DNA of 64,000 nucleotides from Limiplasma sp034927815 (GTDB taxonomy: Bacteria; Bacillota; Clostridia; Christensenellales; Aristaeellaceae). The stretch spans positions 1 to 64,000 of the forward strand of contig JAYFPK010000026.1 of assembly GCA_034927815.1 (NCBI GenBank), given 5' to 3'. The position numbers were made by a program, and so were the translations under genes. How positions within the stretch are numbered: the stretch's first letter is position 1; each line of letters opens with the position of its first letter. The notes under the pieces were generated by a model. It searched no databases, had not been told where the DNA came from, and saw only the letters and a program-made list of their open reading frames with translations. Shown here piece by piece: positions 8,294 through 16,196 of this stretch.

Positions 8294-10231
8294 TTAGTCT
8301 TTTTGATAGAATTCACACTCGAAGCCGTCCGCCCGGAGCGGGAGACCTGCTGCCCAATCCGGCGCAACGGCCATGATCCTGCATACCTCCTGGACGCTGG
8401 ACGCACCCTGCGGAACCTCCACCACAGCCTCGTCGTGCACATGCATCACGATCTCAAAGCCCGCGTCCCGCAGCCGGAGCATGCCCAGCGCCAACAGGTC
8501 GCGGGCGGTCGCCTGCACGATGTTCTCAACCAGCTTAGGGCCGTAAGTCTCAATGCGCATCCACTTCTTGCTTTCGCCGACACCCTCGTAGGTCAGGCCC
8601 TGCCGACCGAACCGGTTCTCTTGCAGACGCGGTTTGATGTAGCAGAGCCGCCTGTTGGAGGGCAGAGTAATGAACAGCATTCCGGATTGATATTGAAAGG
8701 CGATGCTCCCGACGCGGGTCGTGGTCTTCTCCGTGAACGCGGTCAGCGCGGCGGCATCCACATCCCACCAGAGCTTGGTGATGTGCGGGTTAGCGCTGCG
8801 CCATCGAGTGACCAGCGTGGGCAGCTCTTCTTCCATCAGCCCCATTTCCAGAGCGCCCATCGCTGTCAGCGCCCCGACCGATCCGCCATATCCAAGGGCC
8901 AATTCGGCAATTTTCCCCTTTTGGCGCAAGTGCCCGTTGACACCGTGCTTTTCCACCGGGATGCCAAACATCTGGGATGCCGAGGCGCAGTAGATGTCGC
9001 CGCCTTCTTCAAAAACGTCCAACCGCCACTGTTCACTGGAGAGCCAGGCGATGACCCGCGCCTCGATGGCGCTGAAATCGCCGACAATGAACCTGCAGCC
9101 GGGTTTTGGAATAAATGCTGTGCGGATGAGTTCGGAGAGCACGGTCGGCGTGGACTCGAACAGCGTTTCCACATCCTCAAACCGCCCATCCCGCACCAAC
9201 TGCCGGGCGAGGGAAAGGTCTGGAATATGGTTCTGGGGCAGATTTTGGATTTGAACCAATCTGCCCGCCCACCTGCCGGTTCGATTGGCCCCGTAGAATT
9301 GAAGCAAACCATGGACGCGACCGTCTGAACAGACCGAGCGCCGGATGGCCTCATACTTTTTCACGGAGGTTTTCGCCATGAGCAGCCGGAGCTTCAGCAC
9401 TTCCATCACTTCGCCATCCGCATCCGACAGCAGGGATTTCACGGCCTTCTTGTCAAGGCTTTCCGTGTCGACACCCTGTTCGGACAGCCATCCCCTGACC
9501 TGGGCGACGGAGTTAGGGTTGTTAAGGCCGGTCAGTTCATAGGCCCGGCGTGCGGCATGTTCCTTGTACAGCAGATCGCATTCGACGGCATGATCCACCA
9601 GCACCGGGTCGACGAGAATACCCCGGTCGTTGATCTCCTGATCCAGTTGATAGAGGGCCTGTTCATCCTTGGGGATTGGATAGTTCCTGAGTTTCTGCCT
9701 GATCTCGCGCTCCGCCTCTACGTCCCGAATGCAATACGTCTTGAAGCGCTCCCATTTCTCGGGGTCGTGCTCCGGCAGGTTGCGGGTTCTGCCGCCGTTG
9801 GCCTTAGTCGGTTTACAGGGGAAGGAAAAGTAGCGAACGAGGTCGGCACCCTCCTTGAGCTTTTTGCGCTGGATGTCCAGCACTTCGCCCACACCGTCCA
9901 ACGAGAGGGGGAGCGCCAGCATAGCCGACTGGACAGCGGTACACTGCCAGGCCAGTGGCCACAGAAACACACCGAGGTGCTTTGACAGGCAGGTGCGCTC
10001 GAATGCCGCATTGAAAGCGGTCTTGATGATGCCGGGATCGGTGAGCGCGTCCAGCACTCGAATCGGCAGCCGCTCCCCACATTTGAGATCGATTACGGCA
10101 GGAGGATCATCGTCGAAGGCATAGGCGAACAGCAGAACCTCAAAACTGTCGCTGTCCGCGTAGGCATACACGCCGGACTTGGTCAGGTCTACTTCCGAGT
10201 AGGTTTCGATGTCGATTGCCAACACTGGCAC
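8294..10231 (-). CDS. Phage family A DNA polymerase
   Basis: About 645 aa. The N-terminus is a DEDD 3'-5' exonuclease: VLAIDIETYSEVDLTKSGVY gives Exo I, and TAFNAAFERTCL gives Exo II. The polymerase domain follows, with motif A GDFSAIEARVIAWL, motif B in the region KIAELALGYGGSVGALTAMG, and motif C MHVHDEAVVE. There is no 5'-3' exonuclease domain, as usual for phage replicases. I prefer the GTG at 10231, since GGAGG lies eight bases away; an ATG at 10237 is only two bases from it. It is the replicative polymerase of the module. Confidence 0.93.
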   Translation of the reverse strand: MPVLAIDIETYSEVDLTKSGVYAYADSDSFEVLLFAYAFDDDPPAVIDLKCGERLPIRVLDALTDPGIIKTAFNAAFERTCLSKHLGVFLWPLAWQCTAVQSAMLALPLSLDGVGEVLDIQRKKLKEGADLVRYFSFPCKPTKANGGRTRNLPEHDPEKWERFKTYCIRDVEAEREIRQKLRNYPIPKDEQALYQLDQEINDRGILVDPVLVDHAVECDLLYKEHAARRAYELTGLNNPNSVAQVRGWLSEQGVDTESLDKKAVKSLLSDADGEVMEVLKLRLLMAKTSVKKYEAIRRSVCSDGRVHGLLQFYGANRTGRWAGRLVQIQNLPQNHIPDLSLARQLVRDGRFEDVETLFESTPTVLSELIRTAFIPKPGCRFIVGDFSAIEARVIAWLSSEQWRLDVFEEGGDIYCASASQMFGIPVEKHGVNGHLRQKGKIAELALGYGGSVGALTAMGALEMGLMEEELPTLVTRWRSANPHITKLWWDVDAAALTAFTEKTTTRVGSIAFQYQSGMLFITLPSNRRLCYIKPRLQENRFGRQGLTYEGVGESKKWMRIETYGPKLVENIVQATARDLLALGMLRLRDAGFEIVMHVHDEAVVEVPQGASSVQEVCRIMAVAPDWAAGLPLRADGFECEFYQKD

Positions 10232-10287
10232 GGTCATCACCTCCGAAGTGGAAAGGGGGCGGCAGCATCCCGCCGCCCCGTGGCCGG

Positions 10288-10830
10288 TCAAGCGAGGAAG
10301 TCCTCGTCCTGCACGGAATCGAACTCCTCGGATGCTTTCGCCCTGCCGCCCAGGCTCTCGCCGTCGCGCAGTTTTTGGATGTTGCCAAGGCCCGCCGCGA
10401 TGCCGCGATTCCCGTTGGAATTGTAGCCGTAGAAGGTGACGCTGATCTTACCATAGCAGCCGGAGAACACCTCGTTCTGATCCGTGATGGGCTCCACACG
10501 GCTGTTCACCACCTGCGGGGCCTGGCGGCTGTTGGCGTTGAGGAAGTAGCAGCCCGCATAGGCTTCGTCCTCCGGGCGGTCGATGTCGCCGTCCCGGAGC
10601 GGGAGCTTTAGATTCGGGGGAATCTTGCCGCCCCACTTGGAAGCTGACTCCTTCTTGGCCACTTCGATAGCTGCCTTGATAGCGTTCACGGTTGCGGTGT
10701 CCGTCTTGGGGATGATGGCCGATACGCTGTACTTGGGTTCGCTGCCGTTCACCGAGTCCGGCTCCCAGCAATGCAAAAACGAGAAACGGCAGGGGACGAT
10801 GACCTTTGTGGGGGATTGGGTATTGCTCAT
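10288..10830 (-). CDS. DUF2815 ssDNA-binding protein
   Basis: A 180-aa protein of the DUF2815 type, which phages of Clostridia use as single-strand DNA-binding protein. It has the family's beginning (VIVPCRFSFLHCWEPDSVNG, KYSVSAIIPK), the middle block YAGCYFLNANSRQAPQVV, the block GCYGKISVTFYGYNSNGNRG, and an acidic tail EEFDSVQDEDFLA like the protein-interaction tip of SSBs. It lies between the DUF2800 nuclease and the polymerase, as in many prophages. The ATG has an upstream GGAGG. Confidence 0.85.
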   Translation of the reverse strand: MSNTQSPTKVIVPCRFSFLHCWEPDSVNGSEPKYSVSAIIPKTDTATVNAIKAAIEVAKKESASKWGGKIPPNLKLPLRDGDIDRPEDEAYAGCYFLNANSRQAPQVVNSRVEPITDQNEVFSGCYGKISVTFYGYNSNGNRGIAAGLGNIQKLRDGESLGGRAKASEEFDSVQDEDFLA

Positions 10831-10833
10831 ACG

Positions 10834-11967
10834 TTAAGCCTCCTGTTCAAAATCCGCGTGGGCGGTGGTATTGGTGATGGATTCCCGCTTGTCCGATTCC
10901 GGCACCAGCGTCAGCTTGCCTTGGGGCTTGTACACCAGCGCTCCCAGAATCGTGCCAAAGCTCTCCTTGCCCATCAGGCGCTCCATCTCGGTGATGCCGA
11001 TGAGCGTGTGCTTGTAGATATCCTTGAAACCGGCAGCCATGGCGGCCTGCGCCACCTCATCGTCCGAGGTGTATTTCCGGCTGGCGCGACCTTCGACTAC
11101 CTTGTAGCCCGGCCACTGTTTTCCGTGGATGATGGCCTCGTCCTGTGCAAAGGCGTAGATGTCGGCAGCCCATTTGGAGAGCTCGTCCGCCTTGGCAAGC
11201 ACCTCGGCGATTTCCTCATCCGACAGGAGCGCGGGCTTGCTGAACTCCAGCCGGGCCAGATCTAAGAAAGATTCCGCCCGTGCGCGGCACTGGTGCTGCG
11301 CCTTGCAGAAGCGGCACCATGTTCCGGCTGCGAACTCGCCCGCGCCGATCAGCGCCTTGGCTCCGGCAGGCCGGAGAACGTCTTCGCCCCAACTCTTCAG
11401 GAAATCGGGGGAAACGCTCCATGTGGAGGAGTTGTTCAGCCGGGGCTGGAAGATGGTCATGCGCACGGTCTCGATGTCGTAGATGGCCTCCGCCATGAGG
11501 AGCACACCCAGACCGTAGATCATAAGCTGCGGGTTTTCCTCTGCTGTGACCTCCACGCCCCTGCCCAGCTTCAGGTCGATGATATGGGCGACTGTGTCTG
11601 TGATGATGACCATGTCCGCCGTTCCATAGCAGCCGGACACATACTCGGAAGCGTCGATTCGCTGTTCCACCAGCAGTATGGGATGGGCGCATTCCCTGCG
11701 GGCATCCTCGATCTCGCCGATCACGAAGGACACATACTCGTCCACGGCTTCCATAAGGTCGTCGGAGTAGTAGTCGGATACCGGGCGCTTGGTGCGCTGC
11801 TTGAGGTATTTGCGCAGCAGATGCTCCGCCAGAGCGTGCCCAGCGGTGCCCTCGGCGGCGTAGGGGCTTTCGCGTTCCTCGAACTGCTCCTCCAAGAGCA
11901 GGGAAGGCGGGCAATGAATGCGGCGGCTTGCCGCCGAGGGAGAGAACCTTGCGTGTGCGGATGGCAT
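10834..11967 (-). CDS. DUF2800 (Cas4/RecB-like) nuclease
   Basis: A 377-aa protein of the DUF2800 family. PD-(D/E)xK nuclease elements are visible: AAEGTAGHALAEHLL near residue 38 (the helix with the His), GTADMVIITD (the Asp), and IIDLKLGRG (the D-x-K). A cysteine block CRFCKAQHQC at about residue 217 is like the Fe-S part of Cas4/AddB-type enzymes. It forms a replication or recombination pair with the DUF2815 ssDNA-binding protein four bases downstream. The exact substrate in phage biology is not known. Confidence 0.85.
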   Translation of the reverse strand: MPSAHARFSPSAASRRIHCPPSLLLEEQFEERESPYAAEGTAGHALAEHLLRKYLKQRTKRPVSDYYSDDLMEAVDEYVSFVIGEIEDARRECAHPILLVEQRIDASEYVSGCYGTADMVIITDTVAHIIDLKLGRGVEVTAEENPQLMIYGLGVLLMAEAIYDIETVRMTIFQPRLNNSSTWSVSPDFLKSWGEDVLRPAGAKALIGAGEFAAGTWCRFCKAQHQCRARAESFLDLARLEFSKPALLSDEEIAEVLAKADELSKWAADIYAFAQDEAIIHGKQWPGYKVVEGRASRKYTSDDEVAQAAMAAGFKDIYKHTLIGITEMERLMGKESFGTILGALVYKPQGKLTLVPESDKRESITNTTAHADFEQEA

Positions 11968-12287
11968 TATAGGTTCATTGCCTCCTCCAGGAGCGCCGGA
12001 TAATCCTCGGGTTTAACCCCGGAGAGCTTACCGGCGTCGTATTTGTATAGGAGCTCCTTGACCTCCTGAGTCTTGCCATCACCGCTTTTCTCTGCCAGCA
12101 CGGCCCGGACCTGATCGATGGTGACATGCTGGGGAGTGTGTTTCTGCGGCTGACTATCTGGGTGACTGTCCGGCGTGTGATCCTCAGTAGGTGTGTTTCC
12201 TTGGATACTGTCGGCCACTGTCTGCAGGCTGTCCGCCAGCCTTCTCATGTCCTCCACCACGTCCAGAAGGAGCTTGGTTTTGCTCAT
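11967..12287 (-). CDS. Small phage protein of unknown function
   Basis: A 106-aa protein. It has an N-terminal helix (DVVEDMRRLADSLQTVADSI), a polar linker rich in Pro, His and Thr, and a C-terminal helical block (VTIDQVRAVLAEKS and PEDYPALLEEAMNL). The C-terminal block looks like a small protein-docking domain. Proteins of this size and position are found beside DUF2800 genes in Clostridia prophages. It overlaps both neighbours by one to four bases, so it is part of the same translational unit. No function can be assigned. Confidence 0.7.
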   Translation of the reverse strand: MSKTKLLLDVVEDMRRLADSLQTVADSIQGNTPTEDHTPDSHPDSQPQKHTPQHVTIDQVRAVLAEKSGDGKTQEVKELLYKYDAGKLSGVKPEDYPALLEEAMNL

Positions 12288-12631
12288 AGGGCATTTCCTT
12301 TCTTCTGTCGATAATGCGCCGAGCCATACTCCTGAAGCATCTGGCGAAGAACATTGGCCTGATGGTCATCGTTGACGCTGATCAGTTGGGATAGAACCTG
12401 CTGCTGCTCATGGCTGAGAATGTTCCGGTGGGGATGGTACCAATCCGCCACCATCACACAGCCGCCGTTCCCTCGTTGAGTTTCCAGAGGATGATCGACC
12501 GTAAGCATCGTGATATCCGCACGAATTGTGCGATCCGTCACGCCAAGCTCTCGCGCCAGACTGCCCATCGTCTCATGACGGCGGGCAGTAAGGATTCGCA
12601 TAATCTCTGCACGTCGCTCAGTCGGTCTCAC
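12284..12631 (-). CDS. DeoR-type HTH regulator
   Basis: A 115-aa protein that starts at GTG 12631 behind AGGAGGTGAACGACC. Residues 5-55 are a winged helix-turn-helix of DeoR type (RRAEIMRILTARRHETMGSL, then ARELGVTDRTIRADI). There is no sugar-phosphate-sensing domain, only about 50 further residues, so it works as a bare DNA-binding protein. It is the first gene of the replication operon proper and could control it. The 10-bp inverted repeat at 12676-12702, upstream of its start, is a candidate operator. Confidence 0.8.
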   Translation of the reverse strand: MRPTERRAEIMRILTARRHETMGSLARELGVTDRTIRADITMLTVDHPLETQRGNGGCVMVADWYHPHRNILSHEQQQVLSQLISVNDDHQANVLRQMLQEYGSAHYRQKKGNAL

Positions 12632-12675
12632 GGTCGTTCACCTCCTTCCATTGGCTCTGAAAGGAGCGTAACAAT

Positions 12676-12702
12676 CAAATAGGAAGGGTTATTTCCTATT
12701 TG
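12676..12702. promoter_or_regulatory. Perfect 10-bp inverted repeat, candidate operator
   Basis: CAAATAGGAA at 12676-12685 is the exact inverted complement of 12693-12702, with a 7-base spacer. It is 45 bases upstream of the HTH gene start. It has no T-run, so a protein-binding site is more likely than a terminator. Binding by the adjacent DeoR-type protein is inference. Confidence 0.45.
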
Positions 12703-12734
12703 AATAATTTCTTTTTGGATTCGGTAAGAATGAC

Positions 12735-13140
12735 CCATGTTCGCTCCCTCTCGGAGCCGCGGCATGGAGCACCAGGTCCGACGACCGCCTTATCCCAAAA
12801 CGCAAAAAAGCCGAGCAACAAGCGTCGGCACAAAAGAGAATCGCCGTAAATGAGCGCTTTAAATAAAGCAGTCATTCCGGCGATTTGGTACTCCTCTGTA
12901 TCGGCGTCCGTTGCTCGGCTTGGTTGCGGGGATGCGCATTCATCAAGGAAAGCGGATTTTACCGGGATACAACCCGTAGGCCGCCCAAGGCTGCGGCAAC
13001 CTACTGAACTGTCATGGCAAGGGAATCGCACCCCTCGCTCGAGTTCATTTCCGTTTCCACGCTGCGCTATTTGATTTTTTTACTGATGGCGCGATCCGGG
13101 CTTGCACCGGCCTCTTACATTGCTTACAATACGCGATCAG
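12735..13140. ncRNA. Candidate structured RNA (nested hairpins, no credible gene)
   Basis: This stretch without a convincing gene is packed with base-paired arms. (a) CCATG/CATGG enclose GCTCC/GGAGC at 12735-12767. (b) A perfect 12-bp stem pairs 12808-12819 with 12910-12921 (AAGCCGAGCAAC). It encloses an 8-bp stem, 12839-12846 with 12878-12885, and a GCTTT/AAAGC tip. (c) GTAGG-CCGC pairs with GCGG-CCTAC at 12976-13004. (d) TGAACT/AGTTCA at 13005-13047 enclose AGGG/CCCT. (e) At 13083-13140, CTGAT/ATCAG enclose CCGG/CCGG and ATTG/CAAT arms, a three-way junction. On the minus strand stem (b) ends in six T. The strand and function are undetermined. Confidence 0.4.
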
Positions 13141-13155
13141 CTTTGTGGGGAGCCC

Positions 13156-14037
13156 TCAAAGCAAAGGAGAAACAGCTTTCCCTTGCATTGAGGGCAACGT
13201 ATGATTTTGGGCATCGTTACTCCTCTCCGGCTCGACCAGATCGCAGAGCCATTCGGCAGTTGGCCGCGCCAGCAATCTGGCGTTTTGATAGGCCATGTTC
13301 AGTGTCAGGCAGGTATGACCGATGTAGTAACCCTCCATGACCGACAGCGCCATGGCGAGATCGGGACGAGCCATGTTCGTCAGATGGATGGGCAGAAGAT
13401 ACTGGATGCGCCCCTGAAACGACTGCGGGACAGCAAGGCTCCAATCGACAAGCGCTCTGCGCCGCGCCAGTTCCACCGCAGTTTCCAGCAACAATGGCAG
13501 ATTCCAAGCGTCCCGTATACTTTCTGGTAGGCGCTGGACATTCTCGGCATCACCAAGAATGTGATCTGCATTCACGCGGATTTCCCACTCAGGATCAAAA
13601 AAACTCGCGTATTGTCGCATCGGGAAGGAAGGACGCAAAGGAAGTAAAGAGATGTACTTGAGCCAAGGCGAGCCTTCGTCCACAAATCCTTTGAAGTACC
13701 ATTGCTTAAGTGTGTCCTGCCGCTTATTGCGGTCGAAGCACATATAAATACTCTTATATTGTTTGGTATATAGTCCTGTATGCAAGCAGGCAAACTCGTT
13801 TCGGAGATACAGCAGCCCGTCTGCTTCCGTAGGATTCTGGGCATATTCATATTCAATTACCAGCTTTTTGAACACCTGGTGGATATACCGCTCCAGGATA
13901 GGGGTCTCTGTGTTTTGAATTTCGTATTCTGGTTTTCTAAACCGCCATGGCTCCGGTATGGCAAGCTGAGATAGAGCATAAAGCTGTTCAAACCATGCAG
14001 GGACGTACGCGAATGAAAACAAATCGGTAGGGATCAT
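13156..14037 (-). CDS. DUF3825-type protein
   Basis: A 293-aa protein that I place in DUF3825. It begins IPTDLFSFAYVPAWFEQLYA. ILERYIHQVFKKLVIE, then FACLHTGLYTKQYKSIYMCF and WYFKGFVDEGSPWL follow in the family's order, with a C-terminal part ending in RIQYLLPIHLTNMARPDLAM and TCLTLNMAYQNARLL. DUF3825 has no proven biochemical role; links to RNA metabolism have been suggested. Its start overlaps the preceding HTH gene stop (ATGA). It lies immediately upstream, in transcription order, of the hairpin-rich region. Confidence 0.65.
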   Translation of the reverse strand: MIPTDLFSFAYVPAWFEQLYALSQLAIPEPWRFRKPEYEIQNTETPILERYIHQVFKKLVIEYEYAQNPTEADGLLYLRNEFACLHTGLYTKQYKSIYMCFDRNKRQDTLKQWYFKGFVDEGSPWLKYISLLPLRPSFPMRQYASFFDPEWEIRVNADHILGDAENVQRLPESIRDAWNLPLLLETAVELARRRALVDWSLAVPQSFQGRIQYLLPIHLTNMARPDLAMALSVMEGYYIGHTCLTLNMAYQNARLLARPTAEWLCDLVEPERSNDAQNHTLPSMQGKAVSPLL

Positions 14038-14300
14038 CTTTTGTCACAATCCTTTCGGAAATCAGGCTCGGGGGAAGCCTTTAGCCTGCTTTCGTCGAAT
14101 TTTAAAGTTCCTTCAATTACAGCCTCACGTAGTTCCTCTTGGATGTCCTGATCTAAATAGGGCAGCACCGTACCATTGGGCATCATGATCCCTACAATTG
14201 AGAGGGATGTGATATAGTTTTCAAAGTATTTCTGCAAATACTGCAGGGCCTGGGGATCGCCATCCTTTGCACTGCGAATTAGGTCAGCCGTCAATCTCAT
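14034..14300 (-). CDS. Small HTH protein of conjugative/phage type
   Basis: An 88-aa protein that resembles the small helix-turn-helix proteins next to sigma-like genes in Tn916-type elements and prophages: LIRSAKDGDPQALQYLQKYF is followed by a conserved acidic middle (LDQDIQEELREAVIEG). It overlaps the sigma-like gene by 17 bases and the DUF3825 gene by four. Probably regulatory. Confidence 0.65.
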   Translation of the reverse strand: MRLTADLIRSAKDGDPQALQYLQKYFENYITSLSIVGIMMPNGTVLPYLDQDIQEELREAVIEGTLKFDESRLKASPEPDFRKDCDKR

Positions 14301-14727
14301 TCGGTCGGCCTACCCCTTTTAGCATCTTTCGTAGTTCCACGAGCGCTCTATCTCTCCTATTTCGTATTGTCCGTTCTGTGACATTGCATTTCTGCGCAAC
14401 ATCCTGCGTAGTCCAACCAAACCAGTATAAAAGCACAATGACCAACCGTAGATCTTCTGGCAACGCAAGAAGCGCGTTGTATAAGAAGTCGCTCATGATT
14501 TCGGCAGCATATCCTTGGATGCTAAGGGTATTGGTGCCTGCGCCATCATCAACGTGCGGTTGCTTCATGTGAGTAGTCGGGTCGCTGACGGAAAATTCGT
14601 GCGTTGCATATCGATAACGCCGTTTTTTCAATGTTCTACTGCGATTTCTCAGCAATTTCTTCATAAAACTGTCGTATAACTCCAAGACAATCTGGTCATT
14701 GTCATTGGAATTGAAGGGGTGTGTCAA
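14284..14727 (-). CDS. Sigma-70-like regulator (Tn916 Orf7 type)
   Basis: A 147-aa protein. Sigma region 4 is clear at residues 85-135: LPEDLRLVIVLLYWFGWTTQ then DVAQKCNVTERTIRNRRDRA. The N-terminal half has the basic stretch RSRTLKKRRYRY typical of small element-borne sigma factors. It starts at TTG 14727 behind AGGGGGTGATACA. As the first gene of the minus-strand run it may drive the element's own promoters. Confidence 0.75.
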   Translation of the reverse strand: MTHPFNSNDNDQIVLELYDSFMKKLLRNRSRTLKKRRYRYATHEFSVSDPTTHMKQPHVDDGAGTNTLSIQGYAAEIMSDFLYNALLALPEDLRLVIVLLYWFGWTTQDVAQKCNVTERTIRNRRDRALVELRKMLKGVGRPNEIDG

Positions 14728-14861
14728 TGTATCACCCCCTATTCAGTTATACTTGCTGAGAGACAACGCTGAACAACACGTCTTTTCGTATTACTATTAC
14801 TACCACGGATTGATTTTTTGGAAAAAAAGAGGGACATTATGAAAATTTATTTATGCAACGC

Positions 14862-14893
14862 AAAAAGCGGGCACCCAGAAATGGATGCCTGCT
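14862..14893 (-). terminator. Terminator, minus strand
   Basis: On the minus strand, the 11-base arm at 14883-14893 pairs with 14866-14876 (one mismatch, one G-T) and is followed by five T. It ends transcripts from the operon upstream (15014-19231) and separates it from the phage module. Confidence 0.65.
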
Positions 14894-14915
14894 CTCTGAG
14901 GAATGCTTACTTAGT

Positions 14916-14998
14916 TTAGTAGGTGATCGTGTTTGAGTAGCGCGTGATGGTATAGTCATCAGCATAGAATACAGCCTTGATGCGATAGCGCTACCGGA
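14916..14998 (-). pseudogene. C-terminal fragment of an unknown protein
   Basis: The minus strand reads RYRIKAVFYADDYTITRYSN, then TITY and a stop at 14916. The alternating hydrophobic, beta-strand-like pattern looks like the end of a secreted domain. No start or upstream coding sequence is present, because the SDR gene stop at 15014 is only a few codons away. I read it as a leftover of a deleted gene. Confidence 0.4.
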
Positions 14999-15013
14999 AT
15001 AAGTTGCCCATAT

Positions 15014-16177
15014 TTACTGATATTTAGCGTTTAGTGCATCAACGACTTGTTGAATCTGCTCATCCGTCCATTTCAAATAGCTGCCCGCCTTTTGCAGGGT
15101 CATACCGCCGCCCACTTTTAGGGCATAAGGAGGCACCTTCTGTCCGGACTGTTGGGATAGAAAGTCGACGATGCCGGGGAGATGGTTGATTTCTCTCAGC
15201 CGTGTTTCACGCGTGTATTTCCCTTCGGAGGCCGCCGCTGTTTTCGTTGTGACTTCCTGTTCTGCTTGTAAATTGGGCAGCCAGTATTCAACGATTTCCT
15301 TAATGCCCTTCTTCCAGGGGTAGGCGCTTGGCCCGGTGATGGATTTGCGCTTTTCAGGACTGATTACCATCGCGGGCCATGAAAGCTCATCAACATACTT
15401 ATACACAGGCTCAATTCCCGTCAACTCCGACATATAGGCGACCATTTCCTCAACGCTCAATACGTCGTCGCCGATAAAGTTGACAATCGGCGCTTCCGTA
15501 GTTGCGGCGTTCAACAGCGGTTCCATAAAGCGGTTAATGTCTTTATCGTAGATGCAGCTGAAATACGACGGCATATCCTTAACGACTTCAATCGGTAGAT
15601 GGTTGACAAGATTGTTTAGGTAAACGAGGGTGAGCAACCCGCCGTCGCCGTGGGTTCCGTAATAAACGGAAAGCCGCAGTTGAATCGTCGGGATATTAAA
15701 TACATGAGCCATTGCCCTGACAGCACCCTCGCCCGCGATTTTCGTACCGGAATAGTAGCCTTCGGCTTTGGAACCTACAGCGTCTTCTTCCGTATAGGCT
15801 GTCATCGGATCGCCTGTGGGTGTGTACTGGGCACAGGATGAAAAATGCATAAATGCCTTTACATTCTTACAATGCTCCATCAACAATGCCGGGCCGAGCG
15901 CGTTGTCTTTAAGTCCCATAGAGAAGTTCGCTGGCATGGTATTGGCCGCCAAGTTAATGCAATAATCAGCGTCTGTGGGCAAACCATCAAACTCGCCCTT
16001 CGTAAAATCGCCGACGACGGTATGAACTCCCTTGCCTTCCCAATACTCTCTTGAGCCAGGCCTGTAGAAGAGGTCATACCCCCATACCTCATTGCCGTTT
16101 TCCAGAAAATACTCGCCAATGCCGGAGCCGACGCGTCCAGCGATTCCCGTGATGATGATTTTCTTACCAGTGATCAT
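15014..16177 (-). CDS. NAD-dependent epimerase/dehydratase (extended SDR)
   Basis: A 387-aa extended short-chain dehydrogenase. The Rossmann motif is GIAGRVGSGIGEYF (GxxGxxG) at residues 11-24, and the catalytic YxxxK is YYSGTK near residue 143, with the upstream Ser in HFSSCAQYTP. After the SDR core there is a C-terminal extension of about 70 residues (LRETRLREINHLPGIVDFL) that is not part of the usual fold. It is the last gene of a minus-strand operon with another SDR, a DegV protein and a CrtC-like protein. The substrate is unknown. GGGGAGG precedes the start. Confidence 0.85.
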   Translation of the reverse strand: MITGKKIIITGIAGRVGSGIGEYFLENGNEVWGYDLFYRPGSREYWEGKGVHTVVGDFTKGEFDGLPTDADYCINLAANTMPANFSMGLKDNALGPALLMEHCKNVKAFMHFSSCAQYTPTGDPMTAYTEEDAVGSKAEGYYSGTKIAGEGAVRAMAHVFNIPTIQLRLSVYYGTHGDGGLLTLVYLNNLVNHLPIEVVKDMPSYFSCIYDKDINRFMEPLLNAATTEAPIVNFIGDDVLSVEEMVAYMSELTGIEPVYKYVDELSWPAMVISPEKRKSITGPSAYPWKKGIKEIVEYWLPNLQAEQEVTTKTAAASEGKYTRETRLREINHLPGIVDFLSQQSGQKVPPYALKVGGGMTLQKAGSYLKWTDEQIQQVVDALNAKYQ

Positions 16178-16196
16178 ACAAATTTCCTCCCCTAAT

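Noticed and set aside
8303..9328. Plus-strand frame of 341 codons
   Set aside because: Antisense to the polymerase domain; the minus strand carries motifs A and C.
12696..13031. Minus-strand frame of 111 codons in the hairpin-rich region
   Set aside because: No binding site, unnatural composition, and its bases are almost wholly accounted for by the paired stems; structured RNA is the better reading.
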